In this document: one piece after another, positions 28,086 to 36,408 of the stretch | Position numbering within the stretch: the first letter of the stretch is position 1 | How the letters are laid out: each line of letters begins with the position of its first letter | NCBI GenBank assembly: GCA_041392475.1 | Contig: JAWKLZ010000001.1 | Coordinates: 2,108,001-2,172,000 of the forward strand | Direction: 5' to 3' | DNA: 64,000 nucleotides | From: Chitinophagales bacterium | GTDB taxonomy: Bacteria > Bacteroidota > Bacteroidia > Chitinophagales > UBA2359 | Program-made: the position numbers and the translations under genes | The notes under the pieces: model-generated | Databases searched by the model: none | Seen by the model: the letters and a program-made list of their open reading frames with translations, nothing else | What the model was told of the DNA's origin: nothing

Positions 28086-28577
28086 ATGGCAATTAGAGTT
28101 TTCGTAACAGGTGGTACTTTTGACAAAGAGTACAATATGATAACAGGTAAACTGTATTTTGAAAATACGCATTTACCCGAAATGTTTGAACGTGGGCGGT
28201 GCACCTTAGATGTACATATCCGCACACTGATGATGATAGACAGCCTCGATATGACGGATGCTGACAGAGAATTGATGGTCTATAGCTGCAAAAAAGCGGA
28301 AGAAGATCAGATTGTAATCACCCATGGAACCGATACCCTGGACTTGACCGCAGCAGCGATTGCAGCAGCCAACATCCCCAAAACCATTGTTTTGACAGGA
28401 GCGATGATTCCCTATCAATTTGGGATGTCTTCGGATGGGTTTTTCAATTTGGGAAGTGCCTTAGCATTTGCTCAAAGTTTGCCGCATGGAGTTTATGTCA
28501 CCATGAATGGACGGTATTTTAGTTGGGACAATGTGCGGAAAAATCGAAGTACAGGCTTTTTTGAGGAAAAGAACTGA
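28086..28577 (+). CDS. Short asparaginase-domain protein (N-terminal domain only)
   Basis: A 163-aa product equal to the N-terminal domain of L-asparaginases. Both active-site threonine motifs are visible: VTGGTFDKEY (Thr11) and VITHGTDTLDLTAAAIA (THGTD at 79-83), together with IVLTGAMIPYQFGMSSDG, which carries the Lys/Met region altered to a Met. The C-terminal domain found in full-length asparaginases (about 330 aa) is absent, and the frame ends at a stop directly followed by a strong terminator, so this is a naturally short family rather than a truncation. Whether it hydrolyses asparagine is uncertain. Confidence 0.75.
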   Translation: MAIRVFVTGGTFDKEYNMITGKLYFENTHLPEMFERGRCTLDVHIRTLMMIDSLDMTDADRELMVYSCKKAEEDQIVITHGTDTLDLTAAAIAAANIPKTIVLTGAMIPYQFGMSSDGFFNLGSALAFAQSLPHGVYVTMNGRYFSWDNVRKNRSTGFFEEKN

Positions 28578-28617
28578 GAAACAAAAAGCCAAGTGAAAAA
28601 TCACTCGGCTTTGTTTC
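28578..28617 (+). terminator. Rho-independent terminator
   Basis: A long imperfect hairpin begins at the stop codon of the short asparaginase gene: GAAACAAAAAGCC ... GGCTTTGTTTC with an inner GTGA/TCAC stem and an AAAA loop. A short T-rich run (TTGTTTCTTCTTG) follows. Confidence 0.7.
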
Positions 28618-28950
28618 TTCTTGTTGGGCTTGGGCTTGTTTCCAAAAATGAGCTTATCGTATAATTATAGATTGGATGAACTTGGTCACTTCAAGGGATG
28701 CTTGATTTGACTTTGTTTTTATTTGAATGGATTAATTCGGCGTTTTCTCCAATAAAAAGTTTTGTTTGGGTAGATTAATTCTATAAAAACAACTTATATG
28801 CCATTGTAGGAGAAAAAGTTGCGACCTGTTTAATTGTGACGATACCATGACAAAAAAGCGTGATTGTGACAAAAAAATGAAAAAAGTCATGCTGCAATGC
28901 CTATCATTCAAAAATCCAAAGTCCAATTCTAATGCTTACCTTTGCACACT
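28618..28950. other. Intergenic gap upstream of recF
   Basis: About 330 bp, no supported ORF. It holds two near-identical direct repeats containing GTGAC.AT/TGTGACAAAAAA (about 28835-28880) whose meaning is unclear. TACCTTTG at 28937-28944 matches the -7 consensus TAnnTTTG and would place transcription start close to the GTG start of recF, which would make a nearly leaderless mRNA. Confidence 0.35.
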
Positions 28951-30069
28951 GTGTATTTAAAAGAACTCCATATTGCCAACTTCAAAAACTATGTCCACAG
29001 CAAAATCACCTTTTGTGAAAAGCTGAACCTAACCGTAGGACACAATGGCGCAGGAAAAACCAACCTGCTCGATGCGATTTATTACCTCTGCTTCTGCAAA
29101 AGTTATTTCAGCAGCAACGAACTCCAAAACATCCGTCACGACCAAGATTACTTCCGCTTAGACGGCCTATTCAAAATACTGCAAACCGAAGAAACCGAAA
29201 CCATTGTTGCCAAAATAGCGACACACAGAAAGAAAAGCATTAGCCGCAATGACATTGTGTACCAAAAATTATCTGAACACATTGGGTTACTTCCTTTGGT
29301 ATTTGTCGCACCTGACGACTTGCAGCTTATCAAAGCAGGAAGTGAAGGCAGAAGACGACTGATTGACAGCACTTTATCCCAACTTGACCAAGATTATCTC
29401 AACACACTTATTGGCTACAACAAACTGATACAGCAGCGAAACAGCCTCTTGAAGCAATTTCATGATAAACGGTATTTCAACCAAACCCTTTTAGATACCT
29501 ACAATCTTCAACTTGAACCCCTTGCAACGCAGATCTACGAAAGTCGTGTTGCTCAAACCCAACTACTTTTACCACTTTTGCAAGAATACTATGAATGTAT
29601 CAGTTCGGGAAAAGAGCAAGTCAATTGCAGGTACAAATCAGCATTGAAGGAACAAAATTTTGGCGATTTGCTGAAAAAAAATACACAACAAGACCGTTAT
29701 GCACAGCGCACTACAGAAGGAATACACCGTGATGACTGGGTATTTGAAATTGACGGCTATCCATTGAAAAAATATGGTTCACAAGGTCAACAAAAATCAT
29801 TTTTGATTGCACTAAAACTGGCGATTTACCAACTCATTCGACAACACAAAAACATTTTGCCCATTTTATTGCTCGATGATATTTTTGACAAACTCGACGA
29901 ACTGCGTACTACGCAACTAATCGAAACCGTTATGGGTGAACATTTTGGACAAATTTTTATTTCTGACACCCAATTGGAGAGAATGAAGCAAATTTTTGAT
30001 AATTTTGAAGTAAATCCTAAGATTTTCAGAATTGAAGATGGAACAGTAGAGGAAGTGAAGGAAAAGTAA
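28951..30069 (+). CDS. recF: DNA replication/repair protein RecF
   Basis: 372 aa from the GTG at 28951 (MYLKELHIANFKNYVHSKIT when initiated as Met), which matches the usual RecF start; the TTG three codons upstream is less likely. The Walker A motif GHNGAGKTNLLDAI is at about 30-43, the SMC-like signature is SQGQQKSFLIALKLAIY-like near residue 275, and Walker B is PILLLDDIFDKLDE at about 302. It loads RecA at single-strand gaps with RecO and RecR. Followed 95 bp later by a DUF721 gene, the common recF-DUF721 pairing. Confidence 0.92.
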   Translation: MYLKELHIANFKNYVHSKITFCEKLNLTVGHNGAGKTNLLDAIYYLCFCKSYFSSNELQNIRHDQDYFRLDGLFKILQTEETETIVAKIATHRKKSISRNDIVYQKLSEHIGLLPLVFVAPDDLQLIKAGSEGRRRLIDSTLSQLDQDYLNTLIGYNKLIQQRNSLLKQFHDKRYFNQTLLDTYNLQLEPLATQIYESRVAQTQLLLPLLQEYYECISSGKEQVNCRYKSALKEQNFGDLLKKNTQQDRYAQRTTEGIHRDDWVFEIDGYPLKKYGSQGQQKSFLIALKLAIYQLIRQHKNILPILLLDDIFDKLDELRTTQLIETVMGEHFGQIFISDTQLERMKQIFDNFEVNPKIFRIEDGTVEEVKEK

Positions 30070-30164
30070 TGGGTCAAATTAAACAACTGTGAATTAGTGC
30101 GGTTGAATAATTGTCCAATTAACTGCATTGCACCAATCACCAACCTTCTAATAACTAAACAACT

Positions 30165-30458
30165 ATGAGACGAAAAGACAACCAACAAAGTCTAAAAGAT
30201 GTTCTCAATTACATGATAGATACCTATCAATTGAGAACCAAGGTAAACGAAGCAAAGGTAGTCGCAGCTTGGCCTCGAATCATGGGCGGAGCCATCGCCA
30301 ACCGTACCGATTTTGTGGGTGTTCGCAAAAGCATATTGTACCTCAAGATAAACTCTGCCCCATTATCCCAGGAGCTTTTTTATGCAAAAGAAAAAATAAT
30401 CCAATTGATGAATGAAGAAGTAGGTGAGGATTTTATCAAGGAGGTGATTTTTAGATGA
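30165..30458 (+). CDS. DUF721 (DciA-like) protein
   Basis: A 97-aa product with the DUF721 pattern: basic N-terminus (MRRKDNQQSLKDVLNYMIDT), VVAAWPRIMGGAIANRTDFV and the conserved strand ILYLKINSAPLSQELFYAKE. The family includes DciA, the helicase loader or interactor that replaces DnaC in many bacteria, and it often sits next to recF as here. Whether this short form does so is not shown. 20 bp separate it from the next gene. Confidence 0.85.
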   Translation: MRRKDNQQSLKDVLNYMIDTYQLRTKVNEAKVVAAWPRIMGGAIANRTDFVGVRKSILYLKINSAPLSQELFYAKEKIIQLMNEEVGEDFIKEVIFR

Positions 30459-30477
30459 CAATGAAAAACAATAGACA

Positions 30478-31551
30478 ATGAATAGTAAACATATTTGGAT
30501 TTTTACGACTTGTTTTTTGCTGCTACTTGCTTCAATGACGGCATTGGCGCAAAACGATAAAAAGGACAAGAAAAGTGTGCTGAACAAAAGCACCTTTGAA
30601 GTATATGGAGAGGAATCTACAACAACTCCTGCTAGCGAAAATTCTGCTTTTGAAAGAATGCAAGAAAGGGCAAAGGCCAACAAAAAAAAGCAGAAAGAAA
30701 TAAAGAAAAACAAAGTCAATAAAACGAAAGAATCCACTTCAAAACCGACTGCTACTGCTGCTTCAACACCCCAAAGACCAGCCATAGAAGCAAACAATCC
30801 TGATGTGATTTCGGTGGATATGGATGTATTGTATGATGTCACGATTTCACCTCCTGTGGAAATAGTTGAAACCCGCAAAAGCCTGGATTTCAAAACACAA
30901 GAAGATGTAAAGTATTACTACAATCAGGCAATGTTGAAACTCAGGGGAAAGGACTTCGAATCGGCGGTAAAATTGCTGTCCAAAAGCATCAAAAAAGACC
31001 CATACAATAAAGAATTGCTGCAAATGCGTGGCAATGCCTATGTCGAATTGGACGACTTCAAAAAAGGATTGAAGGACTTGAAAAAAGCCCTTTCGGTGGA
31101 AAATGACGATGCTACTCTGCAATACAATATTGGCGGAACATTGATAAAATTGGGCAAATTCAAACAAGCCGTAGAATACCTAAGTGCTGCAATCAATACC
31201 AAACCCGACTACCTTTTAGCACTGCAAGCCCGTGGTTCTGCTTATACGCTCACCAAAGATTATTCCCTTGCTGTAGATGACTTCAATAGCGTTTTGGACT
31301 TGAACAATTATTTTGTACCTGCTATCAAAGGACGTGGTATCGCCAAAAGTCTGCAACAACGCTACGATGAGGCTATCAGCGACTTCACGATGGTAATAGA
31401 GCTAAAACCTACGGATGGTATGGCGTATTACTACCGAGGTTTGGCATTTGTCGGCAACAACCAACAATACAGAGGCTGTGCGGATTTTGATACGGCTTAT
31501 CAGTTGAAGATTCCACAGGCGTATTATGAGAGCAAGGACAAATGTAAATGA
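30478..31551 (+). CDS. Secreted TPR-repeat protein
   Basis: A 357-aa product with signal peptide (IWIFTTCFLLLLASMTALAQ). Residues about 25-110 are Lys/Thr/Ala-rich and disordered-looking; from about 140 there are six tetratricopeptide repeats (for example ALSVENDDATLQYNIGGTLI and AIKGRGIAKSLQQRYDEAIS, the W/Y-G-A-F-P pattern). The repeats would form a protein-protein scaffold in the periplasm. It lies 20 bp after the DUF721 gene and may be cotranscribed. No specific function. Confidence 0.8.
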   Translation: MNSKHIWIFTTCFLLLLASMTALAQNDKKDKKSVLNKSTFEVYGEESTTTPASENSAFERMQERAKANKKKQKEIKKNKVNKTKESTSKPTATAASTPQRPAIEANNPDVISVDMDVLYDVTISPPVEIVETRKSLDFKTQEDVKYYYNQAMLKLRGKDFESAVKLLSKSIKKDPYNKELLQMRGNAYVELDDFKKGLKDLKKALSVENDDATLQYNIGGTLIKLGKFKQAVEYLSAAINTKPDYLLALQARGSAYTLTKDYSLAVDDFNSVLDLNNYFVPAIKGRGIAKSLQQRYDEAISDFTMVIELKPTDGMAYYYRGLAFVGNNQQYRGCADFDTAYQLKIPQAYYESKDKCK

Positions 31552-31710
31552 GGATTGTATAATAAATGGTTGGTTTCTCAACACCATAAAATTGAAGAAA
31601 AGAAAATAGAGAATTACATAAAAACTCCAACCCCAGCGACCAAAACAACAACTGTGAGCATCTAATAAATAGAGCGTAAATTATTTTACACAAAAAAATC
31701 TGTTTTTAAG

Positions 31711-33780
31711 ATGAAAAAAATACTCCTCCTTTCTATTTTATTGGTATGCACACAGTTCATGCATGCCCAAAGAACAATATGCGGAACCGTCACAGATCAA
31801 AGCAGTGGCGAAGTAATGATAGGGGTTACTGTCTTGTTGAAGGGAACACCCCTTGGAACTGTCACAGATTTTGACGGAAAATATTGTTTGGAAATTCCTG
31901 TCGATGTAAAAAAAGACGAATTGGAGTTTTCTTACGTGGGTTTTGATTCTAAAAGTGTCAAAATTGAAGATAGTGATGCGCTGAATGTCAAAATGATAGA
32001 AAGCACTACTCATTTGGATGAAATGTTCATAGTAAAATATGGCTATACGAAAACTACAGATGCAACAGTGACAGGTGATGAAATCAAGGCTGCTTCCGCC
32101 AAAAACTACGACTTGGGAGAAATGGGAACTAGGGGGTTTTCCTCTATCTATTCTCCTCCAAAAGCAACTGATTTGAGTGCCAAATCGAAACCCAAAAAAC
32201 CTTCAGCATCCATGTATCCCCCGCCAGCACCTCCTCCACCTCCTGTTGCCGAACCCACTTCGTATAGTATTACTTCTGAAAAACTTATGAAAAAGGTAAG
32301 TTCTATGGAGACAAAAGATATCAGAGGAGGCTCACTTGGAGATGCGGCTATACTTTCAGATAAAATAGAACTTGGTAAAGAGGATATGTTTATGATGTCT
32401 TCGGATGATTTTGATGATGCACCCGCTGAAAGTCCTCAGTCCAATGTTCGTGCAGGATTGTTGACCGCAGGTGAAATTAATGATTTTGGCAAATGGACAA
32501 TGTGGCAAGATATGACTGAGGGAGAACTGAATATGTACCAAAAAGAATGGAACTTTTTCACCAACAACCGCTATACGGTACAGGTCAGCACCCAATCGGG
32601 TAAACCAATTGTGGATGCACAAGTTCGTTTATTGACTGCAAAAAATACCGTTTATTGGAGTGCCAAAACGGACAACACGGGCAAGGCAGAACTTTGGCTC
32701 AATATGTTTGAAGATTCGAAGGAGCAAACGGGCGATTTGAGGTTAGAAGTGACGTATGATGGTAAGAAAGAAACGGTGAAAGAACCTACTCTTTTTCAAC
32801 AAGGTATCAATTTTGTAACCCTAAAGGCGGACTGCAATATTCCCCAACGTGCGGATGTATTGTTTGTAGTAGATGCAACGAGTTCGATGGGAGATGAAAT
32901 CAATTTTCTTAAGGCAGAATTGCAGGATGTGATTTTGCAGGTTCAGAAACAAAGAACAGATTTAGACATTCACTTGGGAAGTGTGTTTTATCGGGACAAA
33001 GGTGATGAATATGTCACCAAGAAATCTGAATTTTCGCCCCGCATCGAAGAGACCGTTCAGTTTATTCAGCAAAATGGCGCAGCAGGAGGAGGAGATTATG
33101 AAGAAGCTGTTGAAGAAGCCCTCAATGTGGCGGTGAACGATATGCAATGGAGCGACAATGCAGTAGTGCGTTTGCTGTTTTTGGTATTGGATGCTCCTCC
33201 CCACCAAACTCCTGAAATCAAAGAAAAATTACAGCAAATCACCAGGAAAGCTGCCAAAAAAGGCATCCGTATTGTTCCTGTTACGGCAAGTGGACTCAAC
33301 AAAAGCACCGAATATTTGATGCGTTCTTTGGCTTTGGCTACGAATGGCACTTATACTTTTTTGACCGACCATAGCGGTATTGGTGGCTCGCACATTGCGC
33401 CCAGTACCGACGACTACGACATGGAATTTTTGAATGATCTGCTGATACGACTGATTGACCAATTTACACAGACATCTGAATGTGATGAGAATAACGCATT
33501 GATCGAAGCGGCAAAAGCAGAATCTATCTCCGAGGAAGTATTGAAAATTCTGAATTATTATCCAAATCCTGTCGCAAGTGAATTGACGATTGAATTGAAA
33601 GCAGACATTGCAGCTTTGTTTGTCACTGATTTGTCGGGTAAGATTTTGCAGCGTTTGGAAAAATTGCAGCCTGGGAAAGTGTTGGTTGATATGAGTCTTT
33701 ACCCTTCTGGAATCTACTTTTTGCGATATACGACTATTGAAGGAAAGGAAGGGAGTGCCAAGGTGATGGTAGTCAAGTAA
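31711..33780 (+). CDS. VWA-domain surface protein with CarboxypepD-reg and type IX secretion tail
   Basis: A 689-aa product with signal peptide (MKKILLLSILLVCTQFMHAQ). A carboxypeptidase-regulatory-like beta-sandwich (RTICGTVTDQSSGEVMIGVT ... YVGFDSKSV) comes first, the domain usually ahead of TonB receptors. A low-complexity Pro-rich stretch (PPPAPPPPPV) follows, then a second beta-domain (YTVQVSTQSGKPIVDAQVRL) and a von Willebrand A domain with the MIDAS sequence DVLFVVDATSSMGDE. The last 70 residues (LNYYPNPVASELTIELKADI ... SGIYFLRYTT) are a type IX secretion sorting domain, so it is probably exported to the cell surface. Single gene before a bidirectional terminator. Confidence 0.88.
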   Translation: MKKILLLSILLVCTQFMHAQRTICGTVTDQSSGEVMIGVTVLLKGTPLGTVTDFDGKYCLEIPVDVKKDELEFSYVGFDSKSVKIEDSDALNVKMIESTTHLDEMFIVKYGYTKTTDATVTGDEIKAASAKNYDLGEMGTRGFSSIYSPPKATDLSAKSKPKKPSASMYPPPAPPPPPVAEPTSYSITSEKLMKKVSSMETKDIRGGSLGDAAILSDKIELGKEDMFMMSSDDFDDAPAESPQSNVRAGLLTAGEINDFGKWTMWQDMTEGELNMYQKEWNFFTNNRYTVQVSTQSGKPIVDAQVRLLTAKNTVYWSAKTDNTGKAELWLNMFEDSKEQTGDLRLEVTYDGKKETVKEPTLFQQGINFVTLKADCNIPQRADVLFVVDATSSMGDEINFLKAELQDVILQVQKQRTDLDIHLGSVFYRDKGDEYVTKKSEFSPRIEETVQFIQQNGAAGGGDYEEAVEEALNVAVNDMQWSDNAVVRLLFLVLDAPPHQTPEIKEKLQQITRKAAKKGIRIVPVTASGLNKSTEYLMRSLALATNGTYTFLTDHSGIGGSHIAPSTDDYDMEFLNDLLIRLIDQFTQTSECDENNALIEAAKAESISEEVLKILNYYPNPVASELTIELKADIAALFVTDLSGKILQRLEKLQPGKVLVDMSLYPSGIYFLRYTTIEGKEGSAKVMVVK

Positions 33781-33831
33781 TTTTTATCATATAGTTTTGA
33801 AAATAAATTATTTATACACTTTTTCAAAAAC

Positions 33832-33869
33832 AAAAAAGGCAGGTGAAACTATTTTCACCTGCCTTTTTT
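33832..33869. terminator. Bidirectional rho-independent terminator
   Basis: A perfect hairpin with 17-bp arms (AAAAAAGGCAGGTGAAA and its complement) around a CTAT loop. It has an A-run on one side and a T-run on the other, so it ends both the convergent VWA gene and rpoD. Confidence 0.92.
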
Positions 33870-33873
33870 GTTT

Positions 33874-34740
33874 TCAACCTAAATAGGTTTTCAAATCTTT
33901 GCTTCTGGAAGCTTTTCGTAGTCTTCTAATGGCTCTCTCTTTGATTTGTCGAACACGCTCTCGGGTCAAACCGCATCGATCTGCAATGTCTTCGAGCGAC
34001 AAAGCGGGGCGGCCATTCAGCCCATAAAAATACGCAATAATGTCTGATTCTCTTTTTGAAAGAATGGCCAAAACATCTCTTACTTCATTTTCAAGCGATT
34101 CCGACATTAGTTTGTTGCTAGGCATTTCCTCATTATCTGCCTGCAAACTATCTACCATCGCTTTGCTGTCATCGTCTTCTTCCATCGGAGCATCTATCGA
34201 AACATGTCTGTTTTGGATTTGAAGTAGTTCATTCACATCCTTGACAGATAAGCCTGTCAAATCGGCTAATTCACGAGAGGTAGGTTGTCTTTCGTTTTCC
34301 TGCAAAAATTTAACAAGTACCTTGTTCATTTTTTGGTAGGCATCCACTTTGTTGAGTGGTAGTCGAATCATGCGAGACTGTTCGACAAGCGATTGTAGGA
34401 TGGATTGACGAATCCACCATACAGCATATGAGATAAACTTAAAACCTTTGGTTTCGTCGAAGCGTTTGGCTGCTTTGATTAGTCCGAGATTCCCTTCATT
34501 GATTAGGTCACTCAGTTGAAGACCTTGATTTTGATATTGTTTGGCTACGGACACTACAAAACGCAAATTGGCTCGAGTGAGTTCTTCTAAGGCTCCTGCT
34601 TCCCCCATCTTGATTCGTTTGGCCAACTCCACTTCTCGCTCTGGAGTTAACAGTTCTAACTTACTGATATCTTGTAGGTATTTCTCCAACGCAAGACTAT
34701 CACGGTTCGTAATTTGATGTTGTATCTTTAATTGCCTCAT
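33874..34740 (-). CDS. rpoD: RNA polymerase primary sigma factor (sigma-70, RpoD)
   Basis: A 288-aa group 1-like sigma factor in the short Bacteroidota form that lacks region 1.1. Region 2 is complete: LTRANLRFVVSVAKQYQNQG, LINEGNLGLIKAAKRFDETK, then FKFISYAVWWIRQSILQSL for -10 recognition and melting. Region 3 (RMIRLPLNKVDAYQKMNKVL) and region 4 (LSLEDIADRCGLTRERVRQI KERAIRRLR) are intact. It recognises the unusual TTTG/TAnnTTTG promoters of the phylum. Ends at the shared bidirectional terminator. Confidence 0.92.
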   Translation of the reverse strand: MRQLKIQHQITNRDSLALEKYLQDISKLELLTPEREVELAKRIKMGEAGALEELTRANLRFVVSVAKQYQNQGLQLSDLINEGNLGLIKAAKRFDETKGFKFISYAVWWIRQSILQSLVEQSRMIRLPLNKVDAYQKMNKVLVKFLQENERQPTSRELADLTGLSVKDVNELLQIQNRHVSIDAPMEEDDDSKAMVDSLQADNEEMPSNKLMSESLENEVRDVLAILSKRESDIIAYFYGLNGRPALSLEDIADRCGLTRERVRQIKERAIRRLRKASRSKDLKTYLG

Positions 34741-35008
34741 AATTGTATTTTGGTTATCACTTTACAGAACGCTATCAAACTTCAATTAGTTTCTCATTGC
34801 ATACAATTTTTCTCTGGGAAAAACAAATTTTTTATGGAATACTTAGTCTGTTATTGGCAAAGGTCTAGGTAATGTAATGTCAAATACGTTTGTTACTTTT
34901 GGATTCAGGTAAGTTTAACGAGCTATTCAGTTAATAATTTAATGACAACTCCTTCAACAATTTAATTCTTCAAGGGTTTCACTATCCAACTATTTAACAA
35001 ATCAGAAT

Positions 35009-35779
35009 ATGGATTCAATTTTACAGCGAAAAGATGGGTTATTGTTTGTTATCCTTGCAGGTTTTTTCATTGCCAATGCCTTGATTGCAGAATTTATTGG
35101 TGTAAAAATATTCGCATTGGAAGACACATTAGGTGTTTCTCCCTTCAATTGGAATCTGTTTGGACAATCTGGCTCACTCAACTTATCGGCAGGTGTTTTA
35201 CTTTGGCCAGTGGTATTTGTGATGACCGACATCATCAATGAATATTTTGGAAAACGAGGTATCCAAATACTTTCTTTCTTGGCTGTTGGACTTATTTCCT
35301 ACTCCTTTTTGATGGTCTATGCCTCTATTACCCTTGTACCTGCTGATTGGTGGCTCGGTTCGATGGAGGCAAATGGAGTTCCCGATATGCAAGCAGCCTT
35401 TAGCAATGTATTTGGACAGGGAATGTGGATCATTGTCGGTTCTTTGATTGCCTTTTTGATAGGTCAGATTGTGGATGTGATGATATTCCACCGCATCAAA
35501 AAAATCACTGGTGAAAACAAAATTTGGTTGCGTGCCACAGGTTCTACCTTGGTTTCACAGTTTATTGATAGTTTTGTAGTCTTATACATTGCTTTCGTTT
35601 TAGGGCCTCAACAATGGAGTATTGGGCTTTTTTTGGCGGTGGGATGTGTCAATTACAGTTATAAGTTTTTGATGGCCATTGTACTTACTCCTGTTATTTA
35701 CTTTGGACATTACCTTATTGAAGGATATTTGGGAACAGAATTGGCCCACAAAATGAAAATGGCTGCCATTGAAGGCTAA
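35009..35779 (+). CDS. Queuosine precursor transporter (YhhQ/VUT family)
   Basis: A 256-aa product with six to seven hydrophobic helices. The family motif is clear: AGVLLWPVVFVMTDIINEYF near residue 65, in which the T-D-x-x-x-E-x-F signature is diagnostic, followed by the second half GQIVDVMIFHRIKKITGENK and WLRATGSTLVSQFIDSFVVL. It carries 7-cyano- or 7-aminomethyl-7-deazaguanine across the inner membrane. The next small membrane gene starts 14 bp downstream and is probably in the same transcript. Confidence 0.9.
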   Translation: MDSILQRKDGLLFVILAGFFIANALIAEFIGVKIFALEDTLGVSPFNWNLFGQSGSLNLSAGVLLWPVVFVMTDIINEYFGKRGIQILSFLAVGLISYSFLMVYASITLVPADWWLGSMEANGVPDMQAAFSNVFGQGMWIIVGSLIAFLIGQIVDVMIFHRIKKITGENKIWLRATGSTLVSQFIDSFVVLYIAFVLGPQQWSIGLFLAVGCVNYSYKFLMAIVLTPVIYFGHYLIEGYLGTELAHKMKMAAIEG

Positions 35780-35793
35780 TTTATATTTAAAAA

Positions 35794-36000
35794 ATGGAAA
35801 AATTTACAAAATACAAACATTGGCTTTGGATTGGAATTTTTGGCTTCTTACTGATTCTATCTTTGGATTATTGGGCTTGGCAAAATACAGTCGTTTTGAG
35901 TTGGGGTGGTTTCCCAACTTGGTTTTTCTATTTCGTAGTTTTACAATCCGTATTTGTACTAATTCTATTACTTTTTACAAACCTTTATTGGAGAGAGTAA
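35794..36000 (+). CDS. Small two-TM membrane protein
   Basis: A 68-aa product, mostly two hydrophobic helices (WLWIGIFGFLLILSLDYWAW and FPTWFFYFVVLQSVFVLILL) with a WGGFPTWFFYF turn. This resembles the small helper subunits found beside sodium:solute symporters or the DUF3311/DUF485 type, but no family can be assigned. Located 14 bp after the queuosine-precursor transporter in the same direction, so it may be cotranscribed with it. Its own start ATG at 35794 has clean context. Confidence 0.55.
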   Translation: MEKFTKYKHWLWIGIFGFLLILSLDYWAWQNTVVLSWGGFPTWFFYFVVLQSVFVLILLLFTNLYWRE

Positions 36001-36056
36001 AATATCTGATACTTGACGCTATACTGTACTGGAACAGAAATTATGGTTCTTCGAAG

Positions 36057-36168
36057 ATTTTAGTGGAATGAGACTTTTGTAGTTTATTCTTAAAGATATG
36101 GAATGTTTGGAAATCAGTATGCTCTGAAAAGTAAACTACAAAAGTCTTTAACTCCTCCACTAAAAATA
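36057..36168. repeat. Long imperfect inverted repeat
   Basis: Left arm 36057-36086 (ATTTTAGTGGA, then ACTTTTGTAGTTTA) pairs with right arm 36132-36168 (TAAACTACAAAAGT, then TCCACTAAAAAT) over about 25 base pairs with one internal bulge and a 45-nt loop. It lies 57 bp after the small membrane gene. It might be a terminator-like structure, a MITE remnant or a structured RNA. Confidence 0.6.
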
Positions 36169-36185
36169 TCCGTGAGCCGAAATTA

Positions 36186-36290
36186 TTTAATATTTCAGCA
36201 GCATCGCTGTGGCTCTATTAGATTTCTATGAGGGACATAGCCTCTACACCATATCCAATCAGCCGCGTCGAAGCTATGCCCCTAATCGCT
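36186..36290. repeat. Dispersed intergenic repeat family B, copy 2 (plus orientation)
   Basis: It starts ATATTTCAGCAGCATCGCTG and continues with AGGGACATAGCCTCTACACC and TCGAAGCTATGCCCC, the same ordered blocks as the reverse complement of 23032-23203. Downstream (36328-36350) there is a further palindrome built on GAATTCCGATTT/ATCGGAAT. The whole gap 36001-36408 holds repeats only, with no supported gene. Confidence 0.65.
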
Positions 36291-36408
36291 TCAATTCTAT
36301 TCAATCTATTTTTCTACACATCTGGAATTCCGATTTCATCGGAATAGGGTTCCCCTTTCGAGCGTCAAATAACTTTCGTTACAGTGTAGTGATTCTGCCT
36401 TTTTTTGA

